From the NCBI RefSeq assembly GCF_002751875.1, contig NZ_NMZM01000012.1, positions 1-64,000 on the forward strand: a DNA stretch of 64,000 nucleotides. The letters are read 5' to 3'. The translations under genes were made by a program, and so were the position numbers. The notes beneath the pieces were generated by a model, which did no database searches, was not told where the DNA came from, and saw only the letters and a list, made by a program, of their open reading frames with translations. Numbering within the stretch: the stretch's first letter is position 1; each line of letters opens with the position of its first letter. Below are positions 8,246-14,772 of this stretch, in pieces. This stretch comes from Oceaniglobus indicus (GTDB lineage: Bacteria > Pseudomonadota > Alphaproteobacteria > Rhodobacterales > Rhodobacteraceae).

Positions 8246-8782
8246 ATGGCGGACCAGACCATGACCAACCCCAATCAGAACGCCGTCCAGAACGTGCCAC
8301 CTGCGTTTACCCGCCAGCGCACCTTGCTCGCGCTCGATCTCGGCACGACAACAGGCTGGGCCCTGCATGGCGCCGATGGGCTGATCACCAGCGGCACCGC
8401 ATCCTTCCGCAATGGACGGTTCGATGGCGGTGGGATGCGATACCTGCGCTTCACGAACTGGCTGGGTGAGCTGGAGCGGTTGTCCGGTCCTATCGCCGCC
8501 ATCTGGTTCGAGGAAGTCCGCCGCCACGCGGGCACCGACGCAGCCCATGTCTTTGGCGGCCTCATGGCCAGTTTGACCAGTTGGGCTGAATTGCGGGGCA
8601 TCCCTTATCAGGGCGTCCCCGTCGGCACCATCAAGAAACACGCAACTGGAAAGGGCAATGCGCCGAAACAGGCCATGATTGACGCGGCGCGCGCCCGAGG
8701 TTTCAGCCCTGCCGACGACAATGAGGCTGACGCCATCGCCATCCTGTTCTGGGCGATTGAAACGAATGGAGGTTTGGCATGA
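8246..8782 (+). CDS. RuvC-like Holliday junction resolvase (phage)
   Basis: Predicted 178-residue protein. The pattern LLALDLGTTTGWAL near residues 26-40 is the first acidic strand of the RNase H-like fold of RuvC; IWFEEV near residue 80 supplies the second acidic residue and ADDNEADAIAI near 160 the last ones. It probably cleaves branched phage DNA before packaging. The ATG at 8246 has a strong ribosome-binding site (AAAAGGAG). The same frame is open upstream to 7808 through the repeat array, but that N-terminal part looks non-globular and I exclude it. Confidence 0.75.
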   Translation: MADQTMTNPNQNAVQNVPPAFTRQRTLLALDLGTTTGWALHGADGLITSGTASFRNGRFDGGGMRYLRFTNWLGELERLSGPIAAIWFEEVRRHAGTDAAHVFGGLMASLTSWAELRGIPYQGVPVGTIKKHATGKGNAPKQAMIDAARARGFSPADDNEADAIAILFWAIETNGGLA

Positions 8783-9303
8783 TGGATTTCAACGCAGAAT
8801 GGCGCACAATTCCAGATTGGCCGGAATATGAAATCTCCGAGGATGGTCATGTACGGCGGGCGCTTGCCGGCAAAGGCACGCGCGCTGGTCGCCCGCTCAA
8901 GCCATGGACAAACTCGCAGAACCAGTATCTCTACGTTCAGCTTTGGCGGAATAATCGAAAGAAAAGCATTCCAGTTCATCGACTTGTCGCAAAGGCATTT
9001 CTCGGACAACCACCTACGAAACGTCACGTGGTTGCCCATTGCGACGGCAGTCGTGACGGCAACCAACCTTGGAACCTGCGTTGGGCAACGCAACGTGAGA
9101 ACATGGCGGACACAGTCCTACATGGCACGCACAATCGTGGTTCAAGGAATGGCCAGTCGAAGCTCGATGAAGTCTGCGTACTCGCCATCCGCAAGATGCA
9201 TGCCTTGGGCATTCCAAGACGGGAAGCAGCCAGCGGTTTCGGTGTCTCTCGCCAGACAGTTGATGACATCATCAACGGCAAGCGGTGGGGGCATTTCCAA
9301 TGA
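8779..9303 (+). CDS. NUMOD4 + HNH homing endonuclease-like protein
   Basis: Predicted 174-residue protein. Residues 8-60 match NUMOD4 (WRTIPDWPEYEISEDGHVRR). Residues 60-110 match HNH_3 (VHRLVAKAFLG, VVAHCDGSRDGNQPWNLRWA). A small helix-turn-helix (GIPRREAASGFGVSRQTVDD) closes the protein and probably binds target DNA. It starts in an ATGA overlap with the resolvase gene. Base composition is visibly lower in GC than the flanks, as expected for a mobile homing gene. Together with 3768-4271 it is the second such gene in the operon. Confidence 0.8.
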   Translation: MMDFNAEWRTIPDWPEYEISEDGHVRRALAGKGTRAGRPLKPWTNSQNQYLYVQLWRNNRKKSIPVHRLVAKAFLGQPPTKRHVVAHCDGSRDGNQPWNLRWATQRENMADTVLHGTHNRGSRNGQSKLDEVCVLAIRKMHALGIPRREAASGFGVSRQTVDDIINGKRWGHFQ

Positions 9304-9503
9304 CCGGAATGCGCTTCACGCCCAAGGGTTATGGCGGCCATCGCCGTCAGCCCGATGAGGTCAAACGCGACGGCTGGAAAGAGCAAGGCCTGCTGGCCGT
9401 CGCCATCGACGATGACCGGTTGACCTGGCCCGAACGCGAACTGGTGCGGCAGCTTGGCGAACGCCTGTACGGCAAACAAAACCGGGAGGTGCGCCATGAC
9501 TGA
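9300..9503 (+). CDS. Small phage protein of unknown function
   Basis: Predicted 67-residue protein starting at the ATG at 9300, which overlaps the TGA of the HNH gene. It is basic at the N-terminus (KGYGGHRRQPDEVKRDGW) and ends in a short amphipathic helix (ERELVRQLGERLYGKQ). No domain is recognised. Its stop overlaps the next gene by 8 bases. It keeps the frame-coupled style of the early operon, so it is probably translated. Confidence 0.5.
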   Translation: MTGMRFTPKGYGGHRRQPDEVKRDGWKEQGLLAVAIDDDRLTWPERELVRQLGERLYGKQNREVRHD

Positions 9504-9942
9504 GTGGACCACAGCGCGCGTGGAGGACCGGCTGGAGAGTGCGGCCGACGTCTTCCGCACCTTGCCCGGCGTCATGCCGCAGGGCTTCTTCAACGCATGG
9601 CCCGAGTATTTCCACAGCTTCGCGGACAAGGTTGGTCAGGAGCCGCAGATGCGGCGGCCCCGGCCGGGACCGCGCCAGATCTCTGAGGCCGAGGAGGCAT
9701 TGCTCTGGTTGCGCTGGCTGGAACGGGATGATGCCCGGATCGTCTGGCTGCGGGCCGAACGCACGCCGTGGAAGCGGATCTGCTGGGAGATGGGGATCAG
9801 CCGCCCGGCGGCCAACCGCCATTGGCAATACGGCCTGGCGCTGATCACTTGGCGGCTCAATGGTCGCGTGCCGCCTTCAAAGCGGTCACGGCGTTTCGTG
9901 GTCGAGAACGCGAACAACCTGTCAAGAAAAATCGTCCTGTGA
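9496..9942 (+). CDS. Phage HTH-like protein (DUF6362-like)
   Basis: Predicted 148-residue protein with ribosome-binding site GGGAGG before the ATG at 9496. The N-terminal MTEWTTARVEDRLESAADVF and the later PQGFFNAWPEY recall the phage family DUF6362. Near residue 95 a helix-turn-helix-like stretch (WKRICWEMGISRPAANRHW) could bind DNA. It ends the early operon before a 400-base gap, a place where phages often put a late-gene regulator; that role is a guess. Confidence 0.6.
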   Translation: MTEWTTARVEDRLESAADVFRTLPGVMPQGFFNAWPEYFHSFADKVGQEPQMRRPRPGPRQISEAEEALLWLRWLERDDARIVWLRAERTPWKRICWEMGISRPAANRHWQYGLALITWRLNGRVPPSKRSRRFVVENANNLSRKIVL

Positions 9943-10344
9943 CAGAATTTTCAGTGAGACATCGCAACGGGTTACAGTTTCCGGCTGAGAGGCTACAAAT
10001 TGGATATACTCGGGAGAGGAGCGCGCAGGCAGAGGCCTCGCAGCTGGCTTCCGGGGTCCGGCGAAGGGTCCAGCCGGGGTCCAATCGGCTAACGCATTGA
10101 ATTCTTGGTTCCTTCTGGGCCACTTTCGTATGCTGGCGGGCGAAGCGCGCAATATCGCCAGCGACAGGGCCGGTTTTTTGGGAAGCCACCCCGGCGGGCA
10201 TCCACCCGCAATCTTCTGAAAACCACAACAAAACAAACTCTTGGAACCGGACACCCCGGCGGCCGCTGGACCCTTTGCGGAGTCCAGGCTGGCTCCCGGT
10301 GTCCGGAGTCCAGGGTATCCACCCCATTGAGGCGAACCGACATC
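9943..10344. other. Intergenic region with inverted repeats
   Basis: No convincing gene. Near the right end CCGGACACC (10247-10255) is repeated as its inverse GGTGTCCGG (10298-10306), with GGAGTCCAG-type repeats around it, so the leader of the methyltransferase gene can fold. A weak promoter-like pair, TTGGTT (10105-10110) and TATGCT (10129-10134) with 18-base spacing, may drive the downstream genes. The open frame from 10105 continues into the methyltransferase, but its first 80 codons look like read-through. Confidence 0.4.
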
Positions 10345-11520
10345 ATGACGCTCAGCTTTGCCCCGGACGCGATCGAGACCTGGCCGCTGGCCAAGCTCCA
10401 GCCTTATGCAAAAAACGCAAAGGCGCATGGCGCGGACCAGGTCGCGAAGATCGCGGCGAGCATGGCCGAGTTCGGCTGGACGGTGCCGTGCCTCGTCGCG
10501 GACGACGGCGAGTTGATCGCGGGCCATGGCCGGGTGCTGGCGGCGGCGCAACTCGGGCTAACCGAAGCGCCGGTGATCGTTCTTGGCCATCTGACCGAGG
10601 CGCAGCGGCGCGCTTATCGGATCGCGGATAATAAGCTCACGGAACTCGGCACTTGGGATGAAGCTCTGCTGTCGGCCGAGCTCAACGACCTGCTCGCCGA
10701 GGATTACGACCTGTCGCTGGTCGGCTTCTCAGATGGCGAGCGGGCGATCCTGTTTGCGACCGATCCGCCGTATCTTGTCGATTACGATGGCTCGAACCAT
10801 CCGACGCGGAACAAGGACTGGTCGGCATCCTACGGCACGACCTGGGACGACAGTTCGCAGGGCGCGGAACTCTACGACGGCTTCATCGCGGCGGCAGTGG
10901 CGGAAGCCATCGCCGAGAATGCCGCCTGGTATTGCTGGCACGCCTCGCGGCGTCAGGCGATGCTGGAAGCCTGCTGGGAGAAGGCTGGGGCCTTCGTCCA
11001 CCAGCAGATCATCTGGGTGAAGGACCGCGGGGTCCTAACCCGGTCGCACTACCTCTGGAAACACGAACCCTGCTTCATGGGTTGGCGCCGCCCCAACCGC
11101 CCGCCGAAGGTGGCCGAGGAAACGCTGCCGTCCACATGGGCGCTGCCGAGCTTTGCCAAGGAGGACCGGCCCGATCATCCGACGCCGAAACCGCTCGACG
11201 CGTTCGGCATTCCGATGCGGCAGCACGTGGCGCGCGGCGGTCTCTGCTACGAGCCGTTCTGCGGCTCCGGCTCGCAGATCATGGCCGGTGAAGCCAATGG
11301 TCGCCGCGTCTTCGCGATGGAAATCAGTCCGGCCTACATCGACGTTGCCGTCGAACGCTGGCAGGCCGACACGGGGCGCGAGGTGATCCTGGACGGTGAT
11401 GGCCGGACCTTCGCTCAGGTTAGAACTGAGCGGTTGGGTGAAAACGCTAACGTCCCCGCCGATGTCCCGGCCGCAAACGGCGAACCCGGGTCCGCCCGCG
11501 ACCGCAAATCCGCAGCCTGA
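10345..11520 (+). CDS. ParB-like nuclease domain fused to DNA methyltransferase
   Basis: Predicted 391-residue protein. Residues 5-125 form a ParB/sulfiredoxin-like domain (LQPYAKNAKAH, LIAGHGRVLAA, YRIADNKLTE). Residues 130-360 form an N4/N6 adenine or cytosine methyltransferase: DPPY at 140-143 precedes the S-adenosylmethionine-binding FCGSGS near 306, which is the beta-class order. HPTPKP is also present. Such fusions are frequent in prophages and probably protect phage DNA from host restriction; no partner restriction enzyme is seen. The start at 10345 was chosen over 10105 because the homology-like region begins there. Confidence 0.85.
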   Translation: MTLSFAPDAIETWPLAKLQPYAKNAKAHGADQVAKIAASMAEFGWTVPCLVADDGELIAGHGRVLAAAQLGLTEAPVIVLGHLTEAQRRAYRIADNKLTELGTWDEALLSAELNDLLAEDYDLSLVGFSDGERAILFATDPPYLVDYDGSNHPTRNKDWSASYGTTWDDSSQGAELYDGFIAAAVAEAIAENAAWYCWHASRRQAMLEACWEKAGAFVHQQIIWVKDRGVLTRSHYLWKHEPCFMGWRRPNRPPKVAEETLPSTWALPSFAKEDRPDHPTPKPLDAFGIPMRQHVARGGLCYEPFCGSGSQIMAGEANGRRVFAMEISPAYIDVAVERWQADTGREVILDGDGRTFAQVRTERLGENANVPADVPAANGEPGSARDRKSAA

Positions 11521-11524
11521 GGCA

Positions 11525-12706
11525 ATGCATGACCTGGCTCTACCTTCCTCCGGGCGCACTTCCGGAACTGAAGACGCATGCCTGTTCGGCCTCTCTCTGT
11601 GTTCCGGCGCAGGCGGCATCGACCTCGGGCTCACCATTGCCATCCCCGGATATCGAACTGTGGGCCATGTCGAACGGGAAACCTTCGCCGCAGCCACTCT
11701 CGTGGCGCGGATGGAAGACGCGGCCCTGGATCCGGCACCTGTCTGGGACGACGTTGCCAGCTTCGACGGCCGCCCTTGGCGCGGCGCGGTGGACATCGTC
11801 ACTGCGGGATATCCGTGCCAGCCGTTTTCGGTTGCGGGCAAACGCCTTGGTACCGAAGATCCACGCCACCTCTGGCCGCACGTCGCCCGGATCATCGGTG
11901 AATGCGAGCCGCCCTTCGTCTTCCTCGAGAATGTCGCCCATCATCTGCGCCTCGGCTTCCCCGAAGTCGCCAGCGGACTGGTCGGCATGGGCTACCGCCT
12001 TGCGGCGGGCCTCTTTACAGCGGCGGAAGTCGGTGCGCCCCACAAACGCGAGCGGCTGTTCATCCTCGCCATCCGCGAAGGCTGCGAGCTGGCCGACCCC
12101 GCGCGCTTGCTCTGGAACCCGCTCGAGTGGCGGCAACCGGACGGAGATGCTGCGAATGTGGCCGACGCCGAGGGCAAGTGCGAACGAGAACCGGCAGACG
12201 AAACCAACGCCCTCGCAAGAAGCAGGCAAGCATGGGATGAACCTGGCAACGAGTGCAGCGATGTGGCCGACGCCGCAGTCCGACAGCTTCCGGAGCCGGG
12301 GCGGAGACCGGAAACACGAGAAGGGTCTGGACGGCATGGCGCGGGACTGGCCGACGCCGATGGCGAACGATGGCTGCAAACCGAGCGCGGGCAACCGCAA
12401 GACGGCCGATCTGACCTATGCCAGCCGCATCTGGATGACGCCGACGGCGCGCGATCACAAGGACGGGGCGACAACATTGGCGAACACGCCAGTGAACGGC
12501 CTGCTTGGCCGCCAGGTCCTGGCGACGCAGGTGGCTGGGAGCGATATCTCCGAGCAGCGCCGGACCTTGAACCCGCTGTTCGTCGAGGCGCTGATGGGTT
12601 GGCCCACCGGGTGGACAGGCTTCGCCTCTGTGGCAACGGCGTGGTCCCCTTGGTTGCGGCGTATGCGCTGCGAACTCTCGCGGCTGAACTGCTGGCCGAT
12701 GGATAA
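11525..12706 (+). CDS. DNA (cytosine-5-)-methyltransferase
   Basis: Predicted 393-residue enzyme with the ordered C5-methyltransferase motifs: LCSGAGGIDLGL (motif I), PCQPFSVAG with the catalytic cysteine at about residue 98 (motif IV), ENV (motif VI), KRERLF (motif VIII) and RLCGNGVVP at the end (motif X). Residues 210-330 are an unusual target-recognition stretch rich in VADA/LADAD repeats. It follows the ParB-methyltransferase by 4 bases; an earlier ATG at 11462 is possible. It probably gives anti-restriction modification. From about 12150 on, the same DNA also encodes a second plausible protein in another frame. Confidence 0.85.
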   Translation: MHDLALPSSGRTSGTEDACLFGLSLCSGAGGIDLGLTIAIPGYRTVGHVERETFAAATLVARMEDAALDPAPVWDDVASFDGRPWRGAVDIVTAGYPCQPFSVAGKRLGTEDPRHLWPHVARIIGECEPPFVFLENVAHHLRLGFPEVASGLVGMGYRLAAGLFTAAEVGAPHKRERLFILAIREGCELADPARLLWNPLEWRQPDGDAANVADAEGKCEREPADETNALARSRQAWDEPGNECSDVADAAVRQLPEPGRRPETREGSGRHGAGLADADGERWLQTERGQPQDGRSDLCQPHLDDADGARSQGRGDNIGEHASERPAWPPGPGDAGGWERYLRAAPDLEPAVRRGADGLAHRVDRLRLCGNGVVPLVAAYALRTLAAELLADG

Positions 12707-12719
12707 GGCGGCGGGATGA
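12156..12719 (+). CDS. Overlapping frame with methyltransferase-associated motifs
   Basis: In the frame one base ahead of the C5-methyltransferase, an open frame gives MWPTPRASANENR and repeated WPTP units, then LNPLFVEALMGWPTGWT and a tryptophan-rich end. That block resembles the C-terminal part of many phage DNA-methyltransferase-associated proteins. The unit GTGGCCGACGCC reads VADA in one frame and WPTP in the other. GGAG at 12143-12146 sits 9 bases before the ATG at 12156. The stop overlaps the next gene as ATGA, the coupling used throughout this operon, whereas the main methyltransferase frame stops 13 bases earlier. The upstream part of this frame (11529-12155) looks like a shadow. Confidence 0.4.
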   Translation: MWPTPRASANENRQTKPTPSQEAGKHGMNLATSAAMWPTPQSDSFRSRGGDRKHEKGLDGMARDWPTPMANDGCKPSAGNRKTADLTYASRIWMTPTARDHKDGATTLANTPVNGLLGRQVLATQVAGSDISEQRRTLNPLFVEALMGWPTGWTGFASVATAWSPWLRRMRCELSRLNCWPMDKAAG

Positions 12720-12940
12720 AGCAGTCGCGCCTCATGTCGCTGTTCGAGTCCGTCGCCAACGTATTTGTCGGCTACGGCGTGGCAGTCGTGACGCAGATCC
12801 TGATCTTCCCGATCTTCGGGCTGCACACGACGCTGGCGCAGAACCTGAAAATGGGCGCGATCTTCACCGTGGTAGCGATAGCGCGGTCCTTCGCGCTGCG
12901 CCGCTTGTTCGAGGCGATCCGGATGCGAAACGCCAAATGA
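12716..12940 (+). CDS. Small membrane protein (DUF7220-like)
   Basis: Predicted 74-residue protein with two hydrophobic segments (about 17-33 and 44-57). The core SLFESVANVFVGYGVAVVTQ is a pattern I associate with the phage family DUF7220. The ATG is in an ATGA overlap with the alternative frame that ends at 12719. Role unknown. It closes the rightward early operon; a hairpin follows. Confidence 0.65.
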   Translation: MKQSRLMSLFESVANVFVGYGVAVVTQILIFPIFGLHTTLAQNLKMGAIFTVVAIARSFALRRLFEAIRMRNAK

Positions 12941-12943
12941 GAA

Positions 12944-12968
12944 ACCGCCGCCCCTAGGAGACGGCGGT
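12944..12968. terminator. Hairpin between convergent genes
   Basis: ACCGCCG (12944-12950) pairs with CGGCGGT (12962-12968) around an 11-base loop. It lies between the end of the rightward operon (12940) and the end of the leftward gene (12993), so it could end transcription from both sides. No long T run follows on either strand, which lowers confidence. Confidence 0.45.
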
Positions 12969-12992
12969 CATCTGTGAATTGGACCGTGTGCG

Positions 12993-13511
12993 TCAGTCGC
13001 GGATAGCGTAGACGCGGCCTCGTCCATCAATCTTTTCCGAGGTGATCGTCAGGCCGAGCTTCTTTTTCAGCGCGCCGGACATTGCCCCCCTCGCGGTGTG
13101 AGCTTGCCAATCGAGTGCGGCCACGATTTCCTCGATGGTCGCGCCACTCTCGGCGCGCAGCATGGCGATCAGCTTGGCCTGCTTCGTACCCTCGCGCGGT
13201 GTGCGCATCTTGGGTGCGGAGTCCTCGGCCGGAGTGGTCTCCGCGCTGTCAGTCTCGATGCCAATGGCGGCAAGCCCTGCGTCGGTGGCAATCAGCGTGA
13301 CGCCGTGACCGTCGCCCGTCTCGCGCCAGACGGGTTCACCGTTGCGCATGTCGGCGTCGACCTCTTCGAGGAAGCCTTTTGCGAGCATCGCGCTGACCAC
13401 TTTGGCGGCGGCCCCGCCGCGCAGGTTGTCAGGCAGCGGCAGGGCAATGCGGTCCTCGGTCTGGGCCGCGCGGGACAGGATGATTGTCTGGGTGTCGGAA
13501 AGCTTGGTCAT
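12993..13511 (-). CDS. DUF3489-type HTH protein
   Basis: Predicted 172-residue protein. The C-terminal half (REGTKQAKLIAMLRAESGAT, EEIVAALDWQAHTARGAMSG, GRGRVYAI) is the winged-helix-like DUF3489 domain common in alphaproteobacterial phages and islands. The N-terminal half (MTKLSDTQTIILSRAAQ) is also typical of the family. I chose the ATG at 13511; the longer frame to 13604 adds a basic, unlikely N-terminus. It is probably a DNA-binding protein of the reverse-strand block, with unknown targets. Confidence 0.75.
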   Translation of the reverse strand: MTKLSDTQTIILSRAAQTEDRIALPLPDNLRGGAAAKVVSAMLAKGFLEEVDADMRNGEPVWRETGDGHGVTLIATDAGLAAIGIETDSAETTPAEDSAPKMRTPREGTKQAKLIAMLRAESGATIEEIVAALDWQAHTARGAMSGALKKKLGLTITSEKIDGRGRVYAIRD

Positions 13512-13606
13512 GGGGTCGTCTCCGTGTTCGGACCGCGACCGTCGCGGTCTTCTACGACCCCAAGCCGCGCAACGGCGCGGCCGGAGTTCGGGGTGGGTTC
13601 CCAAGG

Positions 13607-13834
13607 TCAGATCAAGGCGAGGTCCTTCAGGCAGGCGGCCGCATCAATCAGCTGATTGGTCGGCACCTCGATGGTGATGGTCATGCTGTCAGCGTAGGCG
13701 CGGACATAAACGCCGCCGTCGTCCATCAGGGCGCTTTCGATTTCGTCGAGGACAGTGGTGATACGGCTTCGGTCGAAGTGATCGGGTAGCTTGCGGATCG
13801 GCATTCGGATGGTGCTGGTTTCCATGGTGCTCAC
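13607..13834 (-). CDS. Small phage protein of unknown function
   Basis: Predicted 75-residue protein without a recognised domain; alternating strands around GGVYVRAYADSMTITIEVP suggest a small beta-rich fold. Its ATG overlaps the TGA of the upstream reverse-strand gene, so the two are translationally coupled. Internal methionines at 13825 and 13804 are alternative starts. The gene lies 95 bases before the DUF3489 gene on the same strand. Confidence 0.5.
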   Translation of the reverse strand: MSTMETSTIRMPIRKLPDHFDRSRITTVLDEIESALMDDGGVYVRAYADSMTITIEVPTNQLIDAAACLKDLALI

Positions 13835-14100
13835 TCCGCGTGCTCGCCTTCGCTGAAGGCGCTGTCGGTGATGCGCTTCAGGAGGCTGGCGTAATGCTCA
13901 AGGGTGCCGACCATCGCCCAGCCCGCCTCGTCGGGGTGGCAGTTGAAATGGTCGTCGCTGAGGCTCTGGAGCCGGGCGAGCATCTCGTCGATCTCGGCCT
14001 TCTTGCCGATGAAGGCGTTGAGCGCTGCTTCCTTGTTCCGCGCAGCCTTCTCGGCGCGAAGTTGGTGGCGGGGCGTTGTCTGGGGGTTCAGGCGGGTCAT
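13831..14100 (-). CDS. Small phage protein of unknown function
   Basis: Predicted 89-residue, mostly helical protein (basic N-terminus RHQLRAEKAARNKEAAL, then a charged helix). It contains DHFNCHPDEAGWAMVGTLEH, a pattern I have no name for. It is the first gene of the reverse-strand block and is divergent from the terminase operon across about 110 bases, where promoters for both directions are expected (GATAAT at 14195-14200 on the plus side is a weak -10 candidate). Confidence 0.5.
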   Translation of the reverse strand: MTRLNPQTTPRHQLRAEKAARNKEAALNAFIGKKAEIDEMLARLQSLSDDHFNCHPDEAGWAMVGTLEHYASLLKRITDSAFSEGEHAE

Positions 14101-14211
14101 AGTGGCGGCTCCGTGGTGAGTTGCATCGTTTTCGTGGAACCAAGTTCGCTCTGGTGCGGAGGCTTATCAACTACATAAGCACATGATTTTGAATGATAAT
14201 CGGAGCTTTTC

Positions 14212-14772
14212 ATGGAGGGTCTGAGCGAGCGCCAATACGCCGCCCGCGTCGGTCTCTCACGCGGAGCTATCCAGAAGGCCAAGGCAACGGGACGCGTGGT
14301 TCTGCATTCCGATGGCAGTATCGACGCGGAGGCGAGCGATGCGCTGCGAGCGCAGGCAACCGACCCGTCGAAAACCCGCAAGGCACCGACGCCGAAGCTC
14401 AAACCCGTCCCGGAGGCGGCGGTCTCAGCTGTCGGCGAAACGCTGCGCGAACAGGGAATGTCTGCCCCGCCAGTGGGGGGCGGGACCACCTTCCTGCAGG
14501 CCAAGACGGCCAACGAGGTGCTGAAGGCGCAGGAACGCCGCCTCCGCCTGCAGAAGCTGAAAGGCGAACTGATCGACCGCGCCCGCGCGCTGTCGCTGGT
14601 GTTTCGGCTGGCGCGGCAGGAGCGCGACATCTGGGTCAACTGGCCCGCTCGCGCGGCAGCGCTGATGGCGGCCGATTTAGGCGTCGAGCCCGCCGCGATG
14701 CAGAAGGTTCTGGAGAAACATGTCCGCGCCCAACTCGACGACCTTGCCGAGGTCAAACCTGATCTCAGATGA
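14212..14772 (+). CDS. Phage terminase small subunit (Nu1-like)
   Basis: Predicted 186-residue protein. The first 30 residues (LSERQYAARVGLSRGAIQKA) form a winged helix-turn-helix like that of lambda Nu1, which recognises the packaging site. The C-terminal half is helical with ERRLRLQKLKGELIDRARA. CGGAG at 14201-14205 is the ribosome-binding site. It overlaps the large-terminase gene by 53 bases. It should bind phage DNA and load the GpA motor. Confidence 0.8.
   Translation: MEGLSERQYAARVGLSRGAIQKAKATGRVVLHSDGSIDAEASDALRAQATDPSKTRKAPTPKLKPVPEAAVSAVGETLREQGMSAPPVGGGTTFLQAKTANEVLKAQERRLRLQKLKGELIDRARALSLVFRLARQERDIWVNWPARAAALMAADLGVEPAAMQKVLEKHVRAQLDDLAEVKPDLR

Noticed and set aside
10105-10344. 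N-terminal 80-codon extension of the ParB-methyltransferase
   Set aside because: The translation is Arg/Gly/Thr-rich with no resemblance to a ParB N-terminus; the domain begins right after the ATG at 10345.
11529-12155. First half of the +1 frame opposite the C5-methyltransferase catalytic domain as a real gene
   Set aside because: It is Ser/Arg/Ala-rich without motifs and lies under a fully conserved-looking catalytic frame; only the part after 12150 shows protein-like motifs.
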